A DNA stretch of 64,000 bases from Rhodocytophaga aerolata (GCF_030503435.1 NZ_JAUKPO010000003.1:310001-374000); one strand, 5' to 3'; shown: positions 43,742 to 53,510, numbered from the stretch's first letter. Notes: generated by a model not told the origin, from the letters alone. Translations and numbers: made by a program.

Positions 43742-44917
43742 ATGAGCGATAGAGTCTATATCTTCGACACTACCTTAAGAGACGGCGAGCAGGTTCCTGG
43801 CTGCCAGTTAACAACCAAAGAAAAAATTGAAATTGCTATTGAACTGGAAGCCCTCGGTGTAGATATTCTCGAAGCCGGATTCCCTATTTCCAGCCCTGGC
43901 GATTTTAATTCGGTAGTGGAAATATCTAAAGCTGTTCGCAATCCAATAATCTGTGGACTAGCACGTGCAAAAAAAGAAGATATTGAAATTACAGCTGACG
44001 CACTCAAGTTTGCTAAATATAAAAGAATTCATACCGGTATTGGGTCTTCCGATATGCATATTAAATACAAGTTTAATAGCACCCGGGAGAAAATTTTAGA
44101 ACAAGCTGTTTGGGCCGTAAAATATGCGAAAAGCTTTGTAGAAGATGTGGAATTCTATGCAGAAGATGCCGGACGTGCCGATCTTAACTTTCTGGTGCAA
44201 CTGGTAGAGGCCGTTATTGGTGCCGGAGCTACTGTGGTAAATATTCCGGATACAACCGGCTATTGTTTGCCTCATACGTTTGGTAACCGCATTAAATATG
44301 TATTTGAGCATGTAAAGAATGTTCACAAAGCTACTATATCTGTGCATTGCCACAATGACCTGGGCTTAGCCTCGGCTAATGCTGTGGAAGGCTTGGTAAA
44401 TGGTGCCCGCCAAGTAGAAGTGACCATGAATGGAATAGGGGAGAGAGCTGGTAATACTTCTTTAGAAGAAGTAGCCATGATTCTAAAAACTCACCAGGAT
44501 TTAAAGCTCCATACAAATATCAATACAAAATTAATTTACCCAACAAGTTTACTGGTTTCTGAACTGATGCGTATGCCGGTTCAGCCGAATAAAGCTATTG
44601 TTGGTAAAAATGCCTTTGCTCACTCTTCTGGTATTCATCAGGATGGTTTCCTGAAGCATGCGGAGAACTACGAAATTATTAACCCACAGGAAGTAGGTAT
44701 TCCTTCTTCTTCTATTGTACTGACAGCCCGCAGTGGCCGCCATGCGTTGAAGCATCGCCTGGAGCTACTAGGGTATAGCTTCGATAAAGCTGAACTGGAT
44801 GATATGTACAAAAAGTTTATTGCATTAGCTGATGAGAAGAAGCTGATTACTGACGAAGATTTGCAGGAACTGGTAGCTGAGCAATACCCTGTAAAAGCAG
44901 AAGCTAACCGGAAATAA
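43742..44917 (+). CDS. leuA: 2-isopropylmalate synthase, short form
   Basis: 391 residues. The catalytic TIM barrel starts [20 protein letters not shown] and has the metal-binding [23 protein letters not shown] and [17 protein letters not shown]. The accessory subdomain includes [17 protein letters not shown]. The protein ends at about the point where the roughly 120-residue leucine-binding regulatory domain of classical LeuA (about 510-520 residues) would begin. Homocitrate synthase or a related enzyme is possible for such short forms, but the leuCDB context supports LeuA. Last gene of the cluster, with a very long terminator after it. Confidence 0.88.
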   Translation: MSDRVYIFDTTLRDGEQVPGCQLTTKEKIEIAIELEALGVDILEAGFPISSPGDFNSVVEISKAVRNPIICGLARAKKEDIEITADALKFAKYKRIHTGIGSSDMHIKYKFNSTREKILEQAVWAVKYAKSFVEDVEFYAEDAGRADLNFLVQLVEAVIGAGATVVNIPDTTGYCLPHTFGNRIKYVFEHVKNVHKATISVHCHNDLGLASANAVEGLVNGARQVEVTMNGIGERAGNTSLEEVAMILKTHQDLKLHTNINTKLIYPTSLLVSELMRMPVQPNKAIVGKNAFAHSSGIHQDGFLKHAENYEIINPQEVGIPSSSIVLTARSGRHALKHRLELLGYSFDKAELDDMYKKFIALADEKKLITDEDLQELVAEQYPVKAEANRK

Positions 44918-45228
44918 ATTTAATATAAGTATAACAAATTATACACATAAAAAGCAAAAGCCGCTTCTATGCAGGAGCGGCTTTTGCTTTTTATGTGTAT
45001 TTAAGAAAAGATTCTTTTTGATTATTACACCGCATTATAACTCGATAGTAGACTAACTACAAATTAGAATACAGTAAGTTTCAAATGTATAAATACTTAT
45101 CTAATAAAGCATCTATTCTGTTCAACTGTTTTTCAAAAAAATTCAACAGCATTTCTGTTTTTATAGAGAAGGCTCCCCACATAAAATGAATTTCTGTTAT
45201 CTCTGTTTGAATGAAAAACTTTGTAGAG
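44918..45228. other. Intergenic region after leuA
   Basis: 311 AT-rich bases containing the leuA terminator (44941-45000). Nothing else recognised in the remaining 230 bases. Confidence 0.5.
44941..45000. terminator. Long palindromic terminator ending the ilv-leu cluster
   Basis: 27-bp arms 44941-44967 and 44974-45000 pair with a single G-T wobble around a TATGCA loop. The core is AAAAGCCGCT / AGCGGCTTTT with T runs on both strands. It ends the cluster and can also stop transcription from the opposite direction. Confidence 0.92.
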
Positions 45229-45537
45229 TTATAAACCTGCTAACGTAGCATTCCGGTTTACGCCTACATTTCCATTTGCTTTATGGAACAAAGCATCTGC
45301 ACCTCTTCTGGCTAGCAACTGGGCTACACCTATTGCAGCGCTGCTTACAATGGTCCATAAAATAGCTTCCTTCCAGCTGGTATCTGCTGCAGCCGGATTC
45401 AGTGGTGGATTTTTCTTAGCTACTGTTTTCCAGCTGGTATTTAATAGGGATTTTACAGCGGCACCTACTACTACGGTAGAACCTGCAAGAGCTAGCTTAT
45501 ATATGTCCTGATTGGCAAATAATGATTTAGTATTCAT
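45229..45537 (-). CDS. DUF4235 family membrane protein
   Basis: 102 residues with a hydrophobic segment at about 13-30 (YKLALAGSTVVVGAAVKSLL) and another at about 58-75 (ILWTIVSSAAIGVAQLL). TSWKEAILWTIVSSAAIGVA followed by QLLARRGADALFHK matches the DUF4235 pattern. Function unknown; such proteins are small and membrane-bound. Stands alone between two terminators. Confidence 0.75.
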   Translation of the reverse strand: MNTKSLFANQDIYKLALAGSTVVVGAAVKSLLNTSWKTVAKKNPPLNPAAADTSWKEAILWTIVSSAAIGVAQLLARRGADALFHKANGNVGVNRNATLAGL

Positions 45538-45641
45538 AGCTAATCGATTTAAAAATGTTAATTACTTTATATTCATATACTCTTTCCTTCAGGTAAATGA
45601 TTCATTAAATGAGATTTCTTTTGAAAACTTTACAGTATAAA

Positions 45642-45672
45642 AAAAGCAGCCATATAAAGTATGGCTGCTTTT
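45642..45672 (-). terminator. Terminator of the acyl-CoA dehydrogenase gene
   Basis: 13-bp stem AAAAGCAGCCATA (45642-45654) with TATGGCTGCTTTT (45660-45672), loop of 5. A run of T on the minus strand lies 24 bases past the gene end. Confidence 0.85.
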
Positions 45673-45695
45673 CTCAGATTTGCGTTTTACCTGTG

Positions 45696-47492
45696 TTAAA
45701 AAATATATTTATTTTCTGCAATTAACCGGTCCGCTATTCTCCGGCGGGTGTCTTTTGTATTGATTGGAGCAATCTTAGTAAACCGCTTCAGGCCCATCAA
45801 CATTACCCGCTGTTCGTCTCCTTCAGCAAATGAATTGATGGCATTTTTACCTGCAGTATTTATTCTATCCACGGCATCATTCAGATAGAGCAAGGTCATA
45901 TCCTTTTGATGCGCACAAGCTTCTTCGCCCCGTTGGCTAATTAATTTTTCGGTACGTAATAAAGCTGATTCGGTGGCATATACTTCAATTACCATATCGG
46001 CAATGTTCATAATAATTTCCTGTTCATGCGATAATTTCAGCATAAACTTTTGAACAGCAGCGCCGGCCACCATTAATATAGCTTTTTTGAGGTTCCGCAG
46101 TACTTTCTTCTCAGCCACAAATAAACCTTCTTCCTCTTCACCCATTTCCGGGATAGACATAATCTCTTTCGAAACAGCCATAGCCGGCCCCATTAGATCC
46201 AGTTCGCCTTTCATGGCCCGCTTCAGCATCATATCTACAGAAAGCAAGCGGTTAATTTCATTGGTACCTTCAAAAATCCGGTTGATCCGGGCATCGCGGT
46301 ACGCACGGTCCATAGGCGCTTCGGCCGAATAACCCATGCCGCCATATATTTGAACTCCTTCGTCGGCTACATAATCTAATACTTCTGATCCATGCACTTT
46401 CAGAATAGCACATTCAATGGCAAACTGCTCAACTCCTTTTAATTTGGCTTCGGCTTCCGGCATTCCGTTCGCAATTAACGCATTGATCGTATCTTCAATG
46501 TTTTGTCCGGCCCGGTATGCAGCAGATTCACTCACATAGGTACGGGTGGCCATTTCGCCTACTTTGTGTTTGATAGCTCCAAACCTGGAAATGGAAATGC
46601 CAAATTGTTTACGCTCGTTGGCATAATTAACGGCTGTGTTAATAATCCGTTTACATGCACCAATAGCTGCGGCCCCTAATTTAATCCGGCCAATGTTGAG
46701 GATATTTACCGCTATTTTAAAACCATTCTCCCGGGTAGATAATAGATTCTCTACTGGCACTTTGCAATCATTAAAGAAAACCTGCCGGGTAGATGAGCCT
46801 TTGATACCCATTTTCTTTTCTTCTTCATTCATGGTAATTCCGCCAAACGAACGTTCTACAATAAAAGCAGACAAATTTTTATCGTTATCTATTTTGGCAA
46901 ATACAATATATACATCGGCAAATCCCCCATTGGTGATCCACATTTTCTGGCCATTGATGAGGTAATACTTGCCATCCTCTGTTAAGATAGCTTTGGTTTT
47001 GCCAGAATTAGCATCCGATCCGGAATCTGGTTCTGTGAGGCAGTACGCCGCTTTCCATTCGCCGGTGGCAAGTTTTGGCAAATACTTGGCTTTCTGCTCC
47101 TCATTTCCATAATACAGGATTGGCAAGGTACCTATGCCGGTGTGGGCAGATAATGCTACAGCAAAAGAATGTCCGGCACCAATAACTTCGGTTACCAGCA
47201 TAGAGGTGTTGAAGTTCATACCAAATCCACCATACTCTTCCGGTACAGAGGTACCTAGTAAACCAAGTTCTCCAGCTTTATCCATTAAAGTTGGCATCAG
47301 TTCCGGATTTTTCATGGAGTCTATTTCATCCAACCGGGTGAAGACTTCTTTGTCCAGAAAGTCCTGACAGGTTTGTGCAACCATTTGCTGCTCTTCGGTA
47401 AATTCTTCCGGAATAAACACTTGCTGTGCTTCTGTTTCTTTGATGAGAAATTCTCCGCCTTTTACTATTTTTTTATTGGCTACTGTTTCCAT
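45696..47492 (-). CDS. Acyl-CoA dehydrogenase (long, VLCAD-like)
   Basis: 598 residues. The acyl-CoA dehydrogenase core lies at about 30-420: YCLTEPDSGSDANSGKTKA, MWITNGGFADVYIVFAKI, ERKQFGISISRFGAIKHK and YGGMGYSAEAPMDRAYRDARINRIFEGTNEINR, whose Glu in FEGTNE is the catalytic base position of the VLCAD/IVD branch. An extra C-terminal helical domain (about 430-598) is as in VLCAD/ACAD9-type enzymes. FAD-dependent first step of fatty-acid beta-oxidation. It is near the thiolase and hydratase-dehydrogenase genes on the same strand. Confidence 0.92.
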   Translation of the reverse strand: METVANKKIVKGGEFLIKETEAQQVFIPEEFTEEQQMVAQTCQDFLDKEVFTRLDEIDSMKNPELMPTLMDKAGELGLLGTSVPEEYGGFGMNFNTSMLVTEVIGAGHSFAVALSAHTGIGTLPILYYGNEEQKAKYLPKLATGEWKAAYCLTEPDSGSDANSGKTKAILTEDGKYYLINGQKMWITNGGFADVYIVFAKIDNDKNLSAFIVERSFGGITMNEEEKKMGIKGSSTRQVFFNDCKVPVENLLSTRENGFKIAVNILNIGRIKLGAAAIGACKRIINTAVNYANERKQFGISISRFGAIKHKVGEMATRTYVSESAAYRAGQNIEDTINALIANGMPEAEAKLKGVEQFAIECAILKVHGSEVLDYVADEGVQIYGGMGYSAEAPMDRAYRDARINRIFEGTNEINRLLSVDMMLKRAMKGELDLMGPAMAVSKEIMSIPEMGEEEEGLFVAEKKVLRNLKKAILMVAGAAVQKFMLKLSHEQEIIMNIADMVIEVYATESALLRTEKLISQRGEEACAHQKDMTLLYLNDAVDRINTAGKNAINSFAEGDEQRVMLMGLKRFTKIAPINTKDTRRRIADRLIAENKYIF

Positions 47493-47668
47493 AATCTATT
47501 GTGAATAAAAGTTTCTGTTTTAGAAAATCTTTTTTGAAAGGCTATCTCTGTTTTGTCAAAACACTACTTACAAAATTTGTTTAACTTTTTTATAAAAAAA
47601 TTAAACAATATACATATATGCCTGTTACATTAACATTAATTAGTCGTTTAATTTAAATATGTAGTTTT

Positions 47669-48403
47669 ATGAAAATCAACCTATTAATCAACAAACTCCT
47701 TCTAACTGCACTTACTCTCAGTATTGGCTTTTCTTTTACATCCTGCAAAGACGATGATAATAACGCCACGCCAGCCCAGGCAAGGGTTATGGTAGTGCAT
47801 GCATCTCCTAGTGCTCCCGGTGTAGATTTACTGGTAGACAATTCTAAAGTAAATACTGCCCCCTTAACTTTCCCGAATAACACCGGCTACCTGAATGTAG
47901 ATGCCGGTACCAGAAATTTTAAAGTAAATGTTGCCGGAACTTCTACTACCGCTATTGAAGCAAACCAAATGGTAGAAGCCAACATGAATTATTCCATTTT
48001 TGCTATCAACACAGATGCTTCCGGAACTGCTTTTGAAGCTTTGGTAACCGAAGACAACCTGGCTCTTCCAGCTTCCGGACAAGCCCATGTACGTTTTATC
48101 CACCTGTCACCTGATGCGCCTGCTGTAGATATTGTTAATGTAACAAATGGAGCAAACACAGTGCTGATACCCAACCGGGCGTACAAGAGTGCTACTGATT
48201 TTACGCCTTTACCTGCCGGTACCTATGATCTGGCTGTAAGAGTGGCCGGTACTCAAACCACAGCTTTAACATTGCCTGGCGTAACATTACAAGCTGGCAA
48301 AATTTTAACTGTATTTGCCCGTGGTTTTTTAAGCCCACCTACCGGCAATAGCAACGCATTGGGAGCTGAAATTATCGATAACACCCCGACTGGTGCTCAA
48401 TAA
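47669..48403 (+). CDS. DUF4397 lipoprotein, probably surface-exposed
   Basis: 244 residues. Lipoprotein signal with Cys26 (LSIGFSFTSC), followed directly by KDDDNN, which fits the Lys-Asp/Glu rule of the Bacteroidota lipoprotein export signal and suggests the outer face of the outer membrane. Two DUF4397-like beta repeats follow: RVMVVHASPSAPGVDLLVDN at about 38-130 and HVRFIHLSPDAPAVDIVNVT at about 140-230. Function unknown. It is encoded on the plus strand between two blocks of minus-strand beta-oxidation genes. Confidence 0.85.
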   Translation: MKINLLINKLLLTALTLSIGFSFTSCKDDDNNATPAQARVMVVHASPSAPGVDLLVDNSKVNTAPLTFPNNTGYLNVDAGTRNFKVNVAGTSTTAIEANQMVEANMNYSIFAINTDASGTAFEALVTEDNLALPASGQAHVRFIHLSPDAPAVDIVNVTNGANTVLIPNRAYKSATDFTPLPAGTYDLAVRVAGTQTTALTLPGVTLQAGKILTVFARGFLSPPTGNSNALGAEIIDNTPTGAQ

Positions 48404-48450
48404 GTTTGTCAAAGAATTGCTTGAACTTCTTTCAAGCATAGGATAGTGGT

Positions 48451-48487
48451 AAACCTGTTAGACTTGCATAAAAAGCCTAACAGGTTT
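48451..48487. terminator. Hairpin between the DUF4397 gene and the thiolase gene
   Basis: 11-bp stem AAACCTGTTAG (48451-48461) with CTAACAGGTTT (48477-48487) and a T run. The 5' arm is the same 11-mer as in the palindrome at 14164. Confidence 0.8.
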
Positions 48488-48492
48488 TTTTA

Positions 48493-49668
48493 TTAAGATA
48501 ATAATTCGTAGATACCCGCTACACCCTGGCCACCTCCCACACAAGCAGTTACCATTCCGTACTTTTTATTTCGTCTGCGCAATTCATTGAACAGTTGTAC
48601 CGATAATTTTGCCCCAGTACACCCCAGTGGATGACCCAAGGCAATAGCCCCGCCATTTACATTCACTTTCTCCATATCCATATCAAGTTCGCGGATTACA
48701 GCCAAGGCTTGTGCCGCAAAAGCTTCGTTTAGCTCAATTAAGTCCAGTTGGTTCATGGTCATGCCTGCTTTTTTTAAGGCTACTGGTACGGCTTCTACTG
48801 GCCCAATGCCCATATATTTTGGCTGTACCCCCATGGCTGCATAACTTACCATGCGGGCTATTGGCTCCAGATTGAGTTCTTTTACCATCCGTTCCGACAT
48901 TACCATCACAAAAGCTGCTCCGTCTGATGTTTGTGAGGAATTACCGGCGGTGATGTTACCTCGGTTAGAAAATACCGGTTTCAGGGAGGCAAGCACTTCC
49001 ATAGAGGTATCGGCTCTGGGACCTTCATCGGTGTCTACTATATATTCTTTCGTCTTCTTTTTCCCGTTTTCATCTATATATGTTTCTTTCACAGTAACAG
49101 GCACAATCTCTTCTTTGAATATGCCTTTGTTGATTGCCTCCAGTGCCCGCATATGTGAACGGTAAGAGAAATCATCCTGATCCTGCCGGGATACCTTGTA
49201 TTTTTCGCCTACATTTTCAGCCGTATGTCCCATACTGGTATAGTAGTCGGGGGTTTCAGAAGCTATCTTGTAATTCAAGGCTGTTTTCCATCCCATTGTC
49301 GGCACTAGGGACATAGATTCCGTTCCTCCGGCAATAATGCAATCGGCAAGACCAGCATGTATTTTAGCAGAGGCAATAGCAATAGCTTCTACCCCTGAAC
49401 CGCAATACCGGTTGATAACCATTCCTGGTACATTCTGTGGTAAGGATAACAGAGAGATGATTCTGCCCATCTGCATACCTTGCTCTGCCTCTGGAACAGC
49501 ATTTCCTACGATCAGGTCTTCTACCCTGGATGGGTCAAATCCGGGAATGGAAGCAGTGAGATGTTTGATTACGTCAGCGGCCAGATCGTCGGGGCGGGTA
49601 AAGCGGAATCCACCCCGGTTAGCTTTGCCTACGGCTGTTCTATATCCTGCTACTATATATGCATCCAT
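48493..49668 (-). CDS. fadA: Acetyl-CoA C-acyltransferase (thiolase)
   Basis: 391 residues, thiolase II family. Nucleophilic Cys in NRYCGSGVEAIAIASAKI; GGTESMS; NEAFAAQALAVIREL; general-base region GGAIALGHPLGCTGAKL; second Cys in VTACVGGGQGVAGIYE. It cleaves 3-oxoacyl-CoA to acetyl-CoA, the last step of beta-oxidation. It lies 41 bases downstream of the fused dehydrogenase/hydratase gene on the same strand, forming a fadJ-fadA pair. Confidence 0.93.
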   Translation of the reverse strand: MDAYIVAGYRTAVGKANRGGFRFTRPDDLAADVIKHLTASIPGFDPSRVEDLIVGNAVPEAEQGMQMGRIISLLSLPQNVPGMVINRYCGSGVEAIAIASAKIHAGLADCIIAGGTESMSLVPTMGWKTALNYKIASETPDYYTSMGHTAENVGEKYKVSRQDQDDFSYRSHMRALEAINKGIFKEEIVPVTVKETYIDENGKKKTKEYIVDTDEGPRADTSMEVLASLKPVFSNRGNITAGNSSQTSDGAAFVMVMSERMVKELNLEPIARMVSYAAMGVQPKYMGIGPVEAVPVALKKAGMTMNQLDLIELNEAFAAQALAVIRELDMDMEKVNVNGGAIALGHPLGCTGAKLSVQLFNELRRRNKKYGMVTACVGGGQGVAGIYELLS

Positions 49669-49709
49669 AAAATTTTCTGTTTTTGATGTTACTAATCTTA
49701 TAACAAACT

Positions 49710-52172
49710 TTAGTTTCTTAAAGGTTTACCACCTTGTAGTATGCTCTGGATTCTTTCCAGGGTTTTCTTTTCTCCAGTTAACGAAAGAAAAGCTTCCCGT
49801 TCCAGATCGAGCAGGTATTGTTCAGAAACCAGCTGAGGGTAGGAGAGGTCTCCTCCACACATGACATAGGCTATTTTGTTGGCTATTTTAGCATCGTGTT
49901 CGGAAATATAGCGGCCGGTTAGCATTCCGTAAATACCAGTCTTGAATAATGCCATACCAGTTTTACCTTGTACCTTAATGTCTTTCCGTGGCAAAGGCTG
50001 TGTATATCCTTGCTCTACCAGATCCAGTACAGCTGTTTTGGCATCGGCAATCAGGCGGCTACGGTTCAGGGTAATCTGATCGCCCCTGCGGAGAATATCT
50101 AAATCAAAGGCTTCTTGTGCGGACGTAGATACCTTTGCCTGGGCAATATTCATAAATGTATTTTGTAGGGCATTCAGTTCCACGTCACCTGCCTCTATTC
50201 TATCTGAAACCCGTAGGGTCATTTCCTTAGTACCCCCGCCTCCAGGGATCAGGCCTACACCTACCTCCACCAGACCCATATAGGTTTCGGCTGCGGCTTG
50301 CACCCGGTCAGCATGCATTACCATTTCACAACCTCCGCCCAGAGTCATTCCGTGTGGCGCCACTACTACTGGTATAGCAGAGTACCGTACCCGCATAATG
50401 GTGTTCTGAAACTGGCGGATCATAAAATCTATTTCATCATATTCCTGCTCTATAGCATACATGAAGATCATGGCCAGGTTAGCTCCGGCAGAGAAGTTGG
50501 CTCCATCGTTGCCTATCACTAAGCCGGCAAAATCTTTCTCAGCCAAGGAAATTGACTTTGTAATACCTTCTACTACTTCGGCTCCCAGCGTATTCATTTT
50601 GGTATGAAACTCCAGGTTTAGTACACCGTCTCCAATGTCAAACAGGGTAGCTCCTTTGTTGCCCCATACTTTTTTTCCACTGCCTCTCAGGTTATCCAGA
50701 ATAATAAACTCTTCGGTACCTGGAATGGCTTTATAGCTTTTGGTAGGAATATCATAGTACTGTTTCTGTCCACCTTCTACTTTGTAAAAACTTTCGTGGC
50801 CACACTGCAGCATTTCATACACCCAGGCTGCTGGTTTTTTACCAGTTTCTTCCATCAGTTGTACTACTTTCTTTACACCTATGGCATCCCAGGTTTCAAA
50901 AGGCCCAACCTCCCAGGCAAAGCCGGCAGATACAGCCGCATCGATACGGTATAGTTCATCGGCGATTTCTGGAATGCGGTTGCTCACATACTGGAATATA
51001 TCTAGGAAGGTACGGCGGTAGAATTCTCCGGCTTTGTCTCTGCCAGCTAAAAGCACAGCAAACCGGTCTTTTACATTCTCAATGCTTTTGGTAGATTCCA
51101 GAGTTTCGAACCTGGCCTTTTGCTGCGGGCGGTATTCAAATGTATTCAGATCGAGGGAAAGGATTTCGGTTTGGCCTTCTGGTGTCTTTATCTTGCGGTA
51201 GAATCCCTGACCAGTCTTATCCCCTAGCCATTTCCTCTCCTGCATCTTCTGAACGATTGTAGGCAGTTTAAATCCGTTTCTCGATTCATCAGTGGGAAGG
51301 CCTTCATACAGGTTATTAGAAACATTAATGGTCGTGTCCAGGCCTACTATATCCGACAAGCGGAAAGTACCGGATTTTGGCCTTCCCACTACCAGGCCAG
51401 TAAGTTTATCTACCTCTTCTACGGTGAGCCCCATTTCTTCTACGATTTGCAACGTACGCATCAGTGAATACACACCTACCCGGTTTGCGATGAAAGCCGG
51501 CGTATCTTTAGCAAGTACGGTAGTTTTGCCCAGATACAAGTCTCCGTAGTGCATCAGAAAATCTACTACAGGTTGATCCGTTTTTTGGGTAGGAATAATT
51601 TCCAATAGTTTCAGATACCGGGGTGGGTTAAAGAAGTGTGTGCCGCAGAAGTGACGCTGGAAGTCTTCGCTTCTTCCTTCAGCCATCAGGTGTATTGGAA
51701 TACCGGATGTATTGGAAGTAACCAGGCTGCCTGGTTTCCGGAATTGTTCTACCTGGTCATAGATAATTTTTTTGATCTTTAAGTTTTCTACTACTACCTC
51801 TATCACCCAGTCGTAGGCGGCGATATCCTTCATATTGTCTTCAAAATTTCCCAGCTTTATGCGGCTGGCAAAAGACTTATGGTAGAGTGGGGCAGGGGAA
51901 GATTTTATGGCATTCTGAAAAGAATCATTCACAACCCGGTTTCTTACCTGCTTGTTTTCTAAGCTCAACCCTTTTGCCTTTTCCGCATCACTTAATTCCT
52001 TTGGCACAATATCCATCAGCAATACTTCTACGCCGATGTTTGCAAAATGGCAAGCTATCCGAGAGCCCATGATGCCTGAGCCTAGCACAGCTACTTTCCT
52101 GATAGTTCTTTTTGCACTTCTTGTTTTACTTTTTTCTGGCTGTATTTTTTTTTCTACTAATGTAGGTTCCAT
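49710..52172 (-). CDS. 3-hydroxyacyl-CoA dehydrogenase / enoyl-CoA hydratase fusion
   Basis: 820 residues. The NAD-binding dehydrogenase domain comes first (about 24-330: VAVLGSGIMGSRIACHFANIG, RHFCGTHFFNPPRYLKLLEIIP, DTPAFIANRVGVYSLM). A second dehydrogenase C-terminal segment follows at about 370-450. A crotonase domain lies near the C-terminus (about 500-720: GLVIGNDGANFSAGANL, PHGMTLGGGCEMVMHADRV, GVGLIPGGGGTKEM). This order is the reverse of E. coli FadB/FadJ, where the hydratase is N-terminal. It hydrates and oxidises acyl-CoA intermediates. Between the MarR gene (38 bases) and thiolase, so one operon. Confidence 0.9.
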   Translation of the reverse strand: MEPTLVEKKIQPEKSKTRSAKRTIRKVAVLGSGIMGSRIACHFANIGVEVLLMDIVPKELSDAEKAKGLSLENKQVRNRVVNDSFQNAIKSSPAPLYHKSFASRIKLGNFEDNMKDIAAYDWVIEVVVENLKIKKIIYDQVEQFRKPGSLVTSNTSGIPIHLMAEGRSEDFQRHFCGTHFFNPPRYLKLLEIIPTQKTDQPVVDFLMHYGDLYLGKTTVLAKDTPAFIANRVGVYSLMRTLQIVEEMGLTVEEVDKLTGLVVGRPKSGTFRLSDIVGLDTTINVSNNLYEGLPTDESRNGFKLPTIVQKMQERKWLGDKTGQGFYRKIKTPEGQTEILSLDLNTFEYRPQQKARFETLESTKSIENVKDRFAVLLAGRDKAGEFYRRTFLDIFQYVSNRIPEIADELYRIDAAVSAGFAWEVGPFETWDAIGVKKVVQLMEETGKKPAAWVYEMLQCGHESFYKVEGGQKQYYDIPTKSYKAIPGTEEFIILDNLRGSGKKVWGNKGATLFDIGDGVLNLEFHTKMNTLGAEVVEGITKSISLAEKDFAGLVIGNDGANFSAGANLAMIFMYAIEQEYDEIDFMIRQFQNTIMRVRYSAIPVVVAPHGMTLGGGCEMVMHADRVQAAAETYMGLVEVGVGLIPGGGGTKEMTLRVSDRIEAGDVELNALQNTFMNIAQAKVSTSAQEAFDLDILRRGDQITLNRSRLIADAKTAVLDLVEQGYTQPLPRKDIKVQGKTGMALFKTGIYGMLTGRYISEHDAKIANKIAYVMCGGDLSYPQLVSEQYLLDLEREAFLSLTGEKKTLERIQSILQGGKPLRN

Positions 52173-52210
52173 ACGTATCCGGTTTAATTTGTTATAGAGT
52201 AGATGTAGAC

Positions 52211-52660
52211 TTAAACTTCTATTTCCTGATAACTTTTTTTGTTTTCAACCAGCTTGTTTATTTCTTCTATTACTTCAAAAAACACCTCTAGTTTTGCTGA
52301 TGATATATTCTCCTGAATCATTTTATTGAAAGCAATTACCGTTTTTCTTGCCACTTCCCGCTTTCGTTTTCCCTCTTCTGTCAGCTTAATTTTTACTCCT
52401 CTTTTATCATTCAGGTCTGCTTCCCGGTAAATCATTTTATCTTCTTCCATTGTTTTTAGCATCCGTGTGAGACTCCTAGTTTCCAGGCCTAGCAGTGGAG
52501 CTATTTTAGTGGCAGATGTTCCTTTTTCTACGTCTATGTTGAGCAATACATAGCCAATGGATGCCGTCATCTCATGTTTTACTGCCTGCGCATTATACAT
52601 CCTAGAGATAGCATGCCAGGCTGCTTTTATATGGTAATCTACTGTTTGATGCGCCTTCAT
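52211..52660 (-). CDS. MarR-family regulator of beta-oxidation genes
   Basis: 149 residues with a winged helix-turn-helix (about 40-110): VLLNIDVEKGTSATKIAPLLGLETRSLTRMLKTMEEDKMIYREADLNDKRGVKIKLTEEG, the MarR signature. First gene of the operon with the dehydrogenase/hydratase and thiolase, so it probably senses an acyl-CoA or fatty acid and represses the operon (inference). A tandem site in the upstream region is its likely operator. Confidence 0.88.
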   Translation of the reverse strand: MKAHQTVDYHIKAAWHAISRMYNAQAVKHEMTASIGYVLLNIDVEKGTSATKIAPLLGLETRSLTRMLKTMEEDKMIYREADLNDKRGVKIKLTEEGKRKREVARKTVIAFNKMIQENISSAKLEVFFEVIEEINKLVENKKSYQEIEV

Positions 52661-53510
52661 TTCTCAATCTATTTCTAAGGTACTGGTATATCTCCAAATG
52701 TAAGCATATTTAGTATGCAAGCATAATAAATTAATAATTATTTTCAGATTATATATGAAATAATTATGCTATATGCCCTTTTTTCTTTGTTTTTAAGCCC
52801 TCTTAGATTAGTTATACAGATAATCTTGTATATATTTTAGAGATTTTTATTTGAAAATTTATTTGAAGGAAGGGTATTTATTTGATGTAGTTGCAGTAGA
52901 AAAGTATGAGCCATAGAGAGGTTAACAGGCCGGCGCATGCCTTGTATGGGAGTATCTTTATTTCAGGCAACGATTGAAGTATCGCTAATGAATTTTCCAG
53001 ACAAACCCTTCTTATTCTTAACTGATTTTCTTTAGTAGTGTTTTGAAAAACAGGGGGACTAAGATACTAAATTTACTGGCTATCAGTCAATTATAACGAG
53101 TGAAAATTTGTACATGTTTATGTGCTACTAGCTTTTCTACTGGAGGCGAGTACTGCTTTTGACTTGAGGCAACCTTCCAAAAAATCTTACGTTTGAGATA
53201 TTCCCTGCTGTGAAATTGATTTACTGCTCTTGAAGTGGCCTAATTTCGATTTAGAAGGGGTGTCTATCTAATCTAATGATAGTGGTGGTGTGATTGTCTA
53301 TTTAGATGATTGCATTTGTTATAGGGCTTTTAAATCGCTCCGTCATTTAAGAGTTTTTCTTTATTTCTATTTTCAACATTACATCTGCTAGTTTTTTCCT
53401 TTTTTAGTCACGCTCTTTTATCCCTTCTATCTCAAAATTCCTCCAATGTTGTTCGGCAGGTATTTCTTTCTATCCTTTTTTCTTGGGCTGTTTTTTTTAC
53501 TACATCTACA
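52661..53510. other. 850-base stretch without a recognisable gene
   Basis: Begins with the MarR promoter and operator region. The rest is AT-rich, with only short ORFs such as 29 codons at 52946-53035 that lack protein character. No RNA gene, repeat or pseudogene was recognised. It is much longer than any other gap in the window. Confidence 0.4.
52697..52725 (-). promoter_or_regulatory. MarR operator candidate (tandem sites)
   Basis: TATGCAAGCATA at 52714-52725 is an inverted repeat (TATGC / GCATA around AA). A related AATGTAAGCATA lies at 52697-52708, 17 bases away. Both are within 65 bases upstream of the marR start. Confidence 0.4.

Noticed and set aside
52946-53035. 29-codon ORF in the long gap before the TPR gene
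   Set aside because: Too short, no start context, no leader-like composition and no gene behind it.
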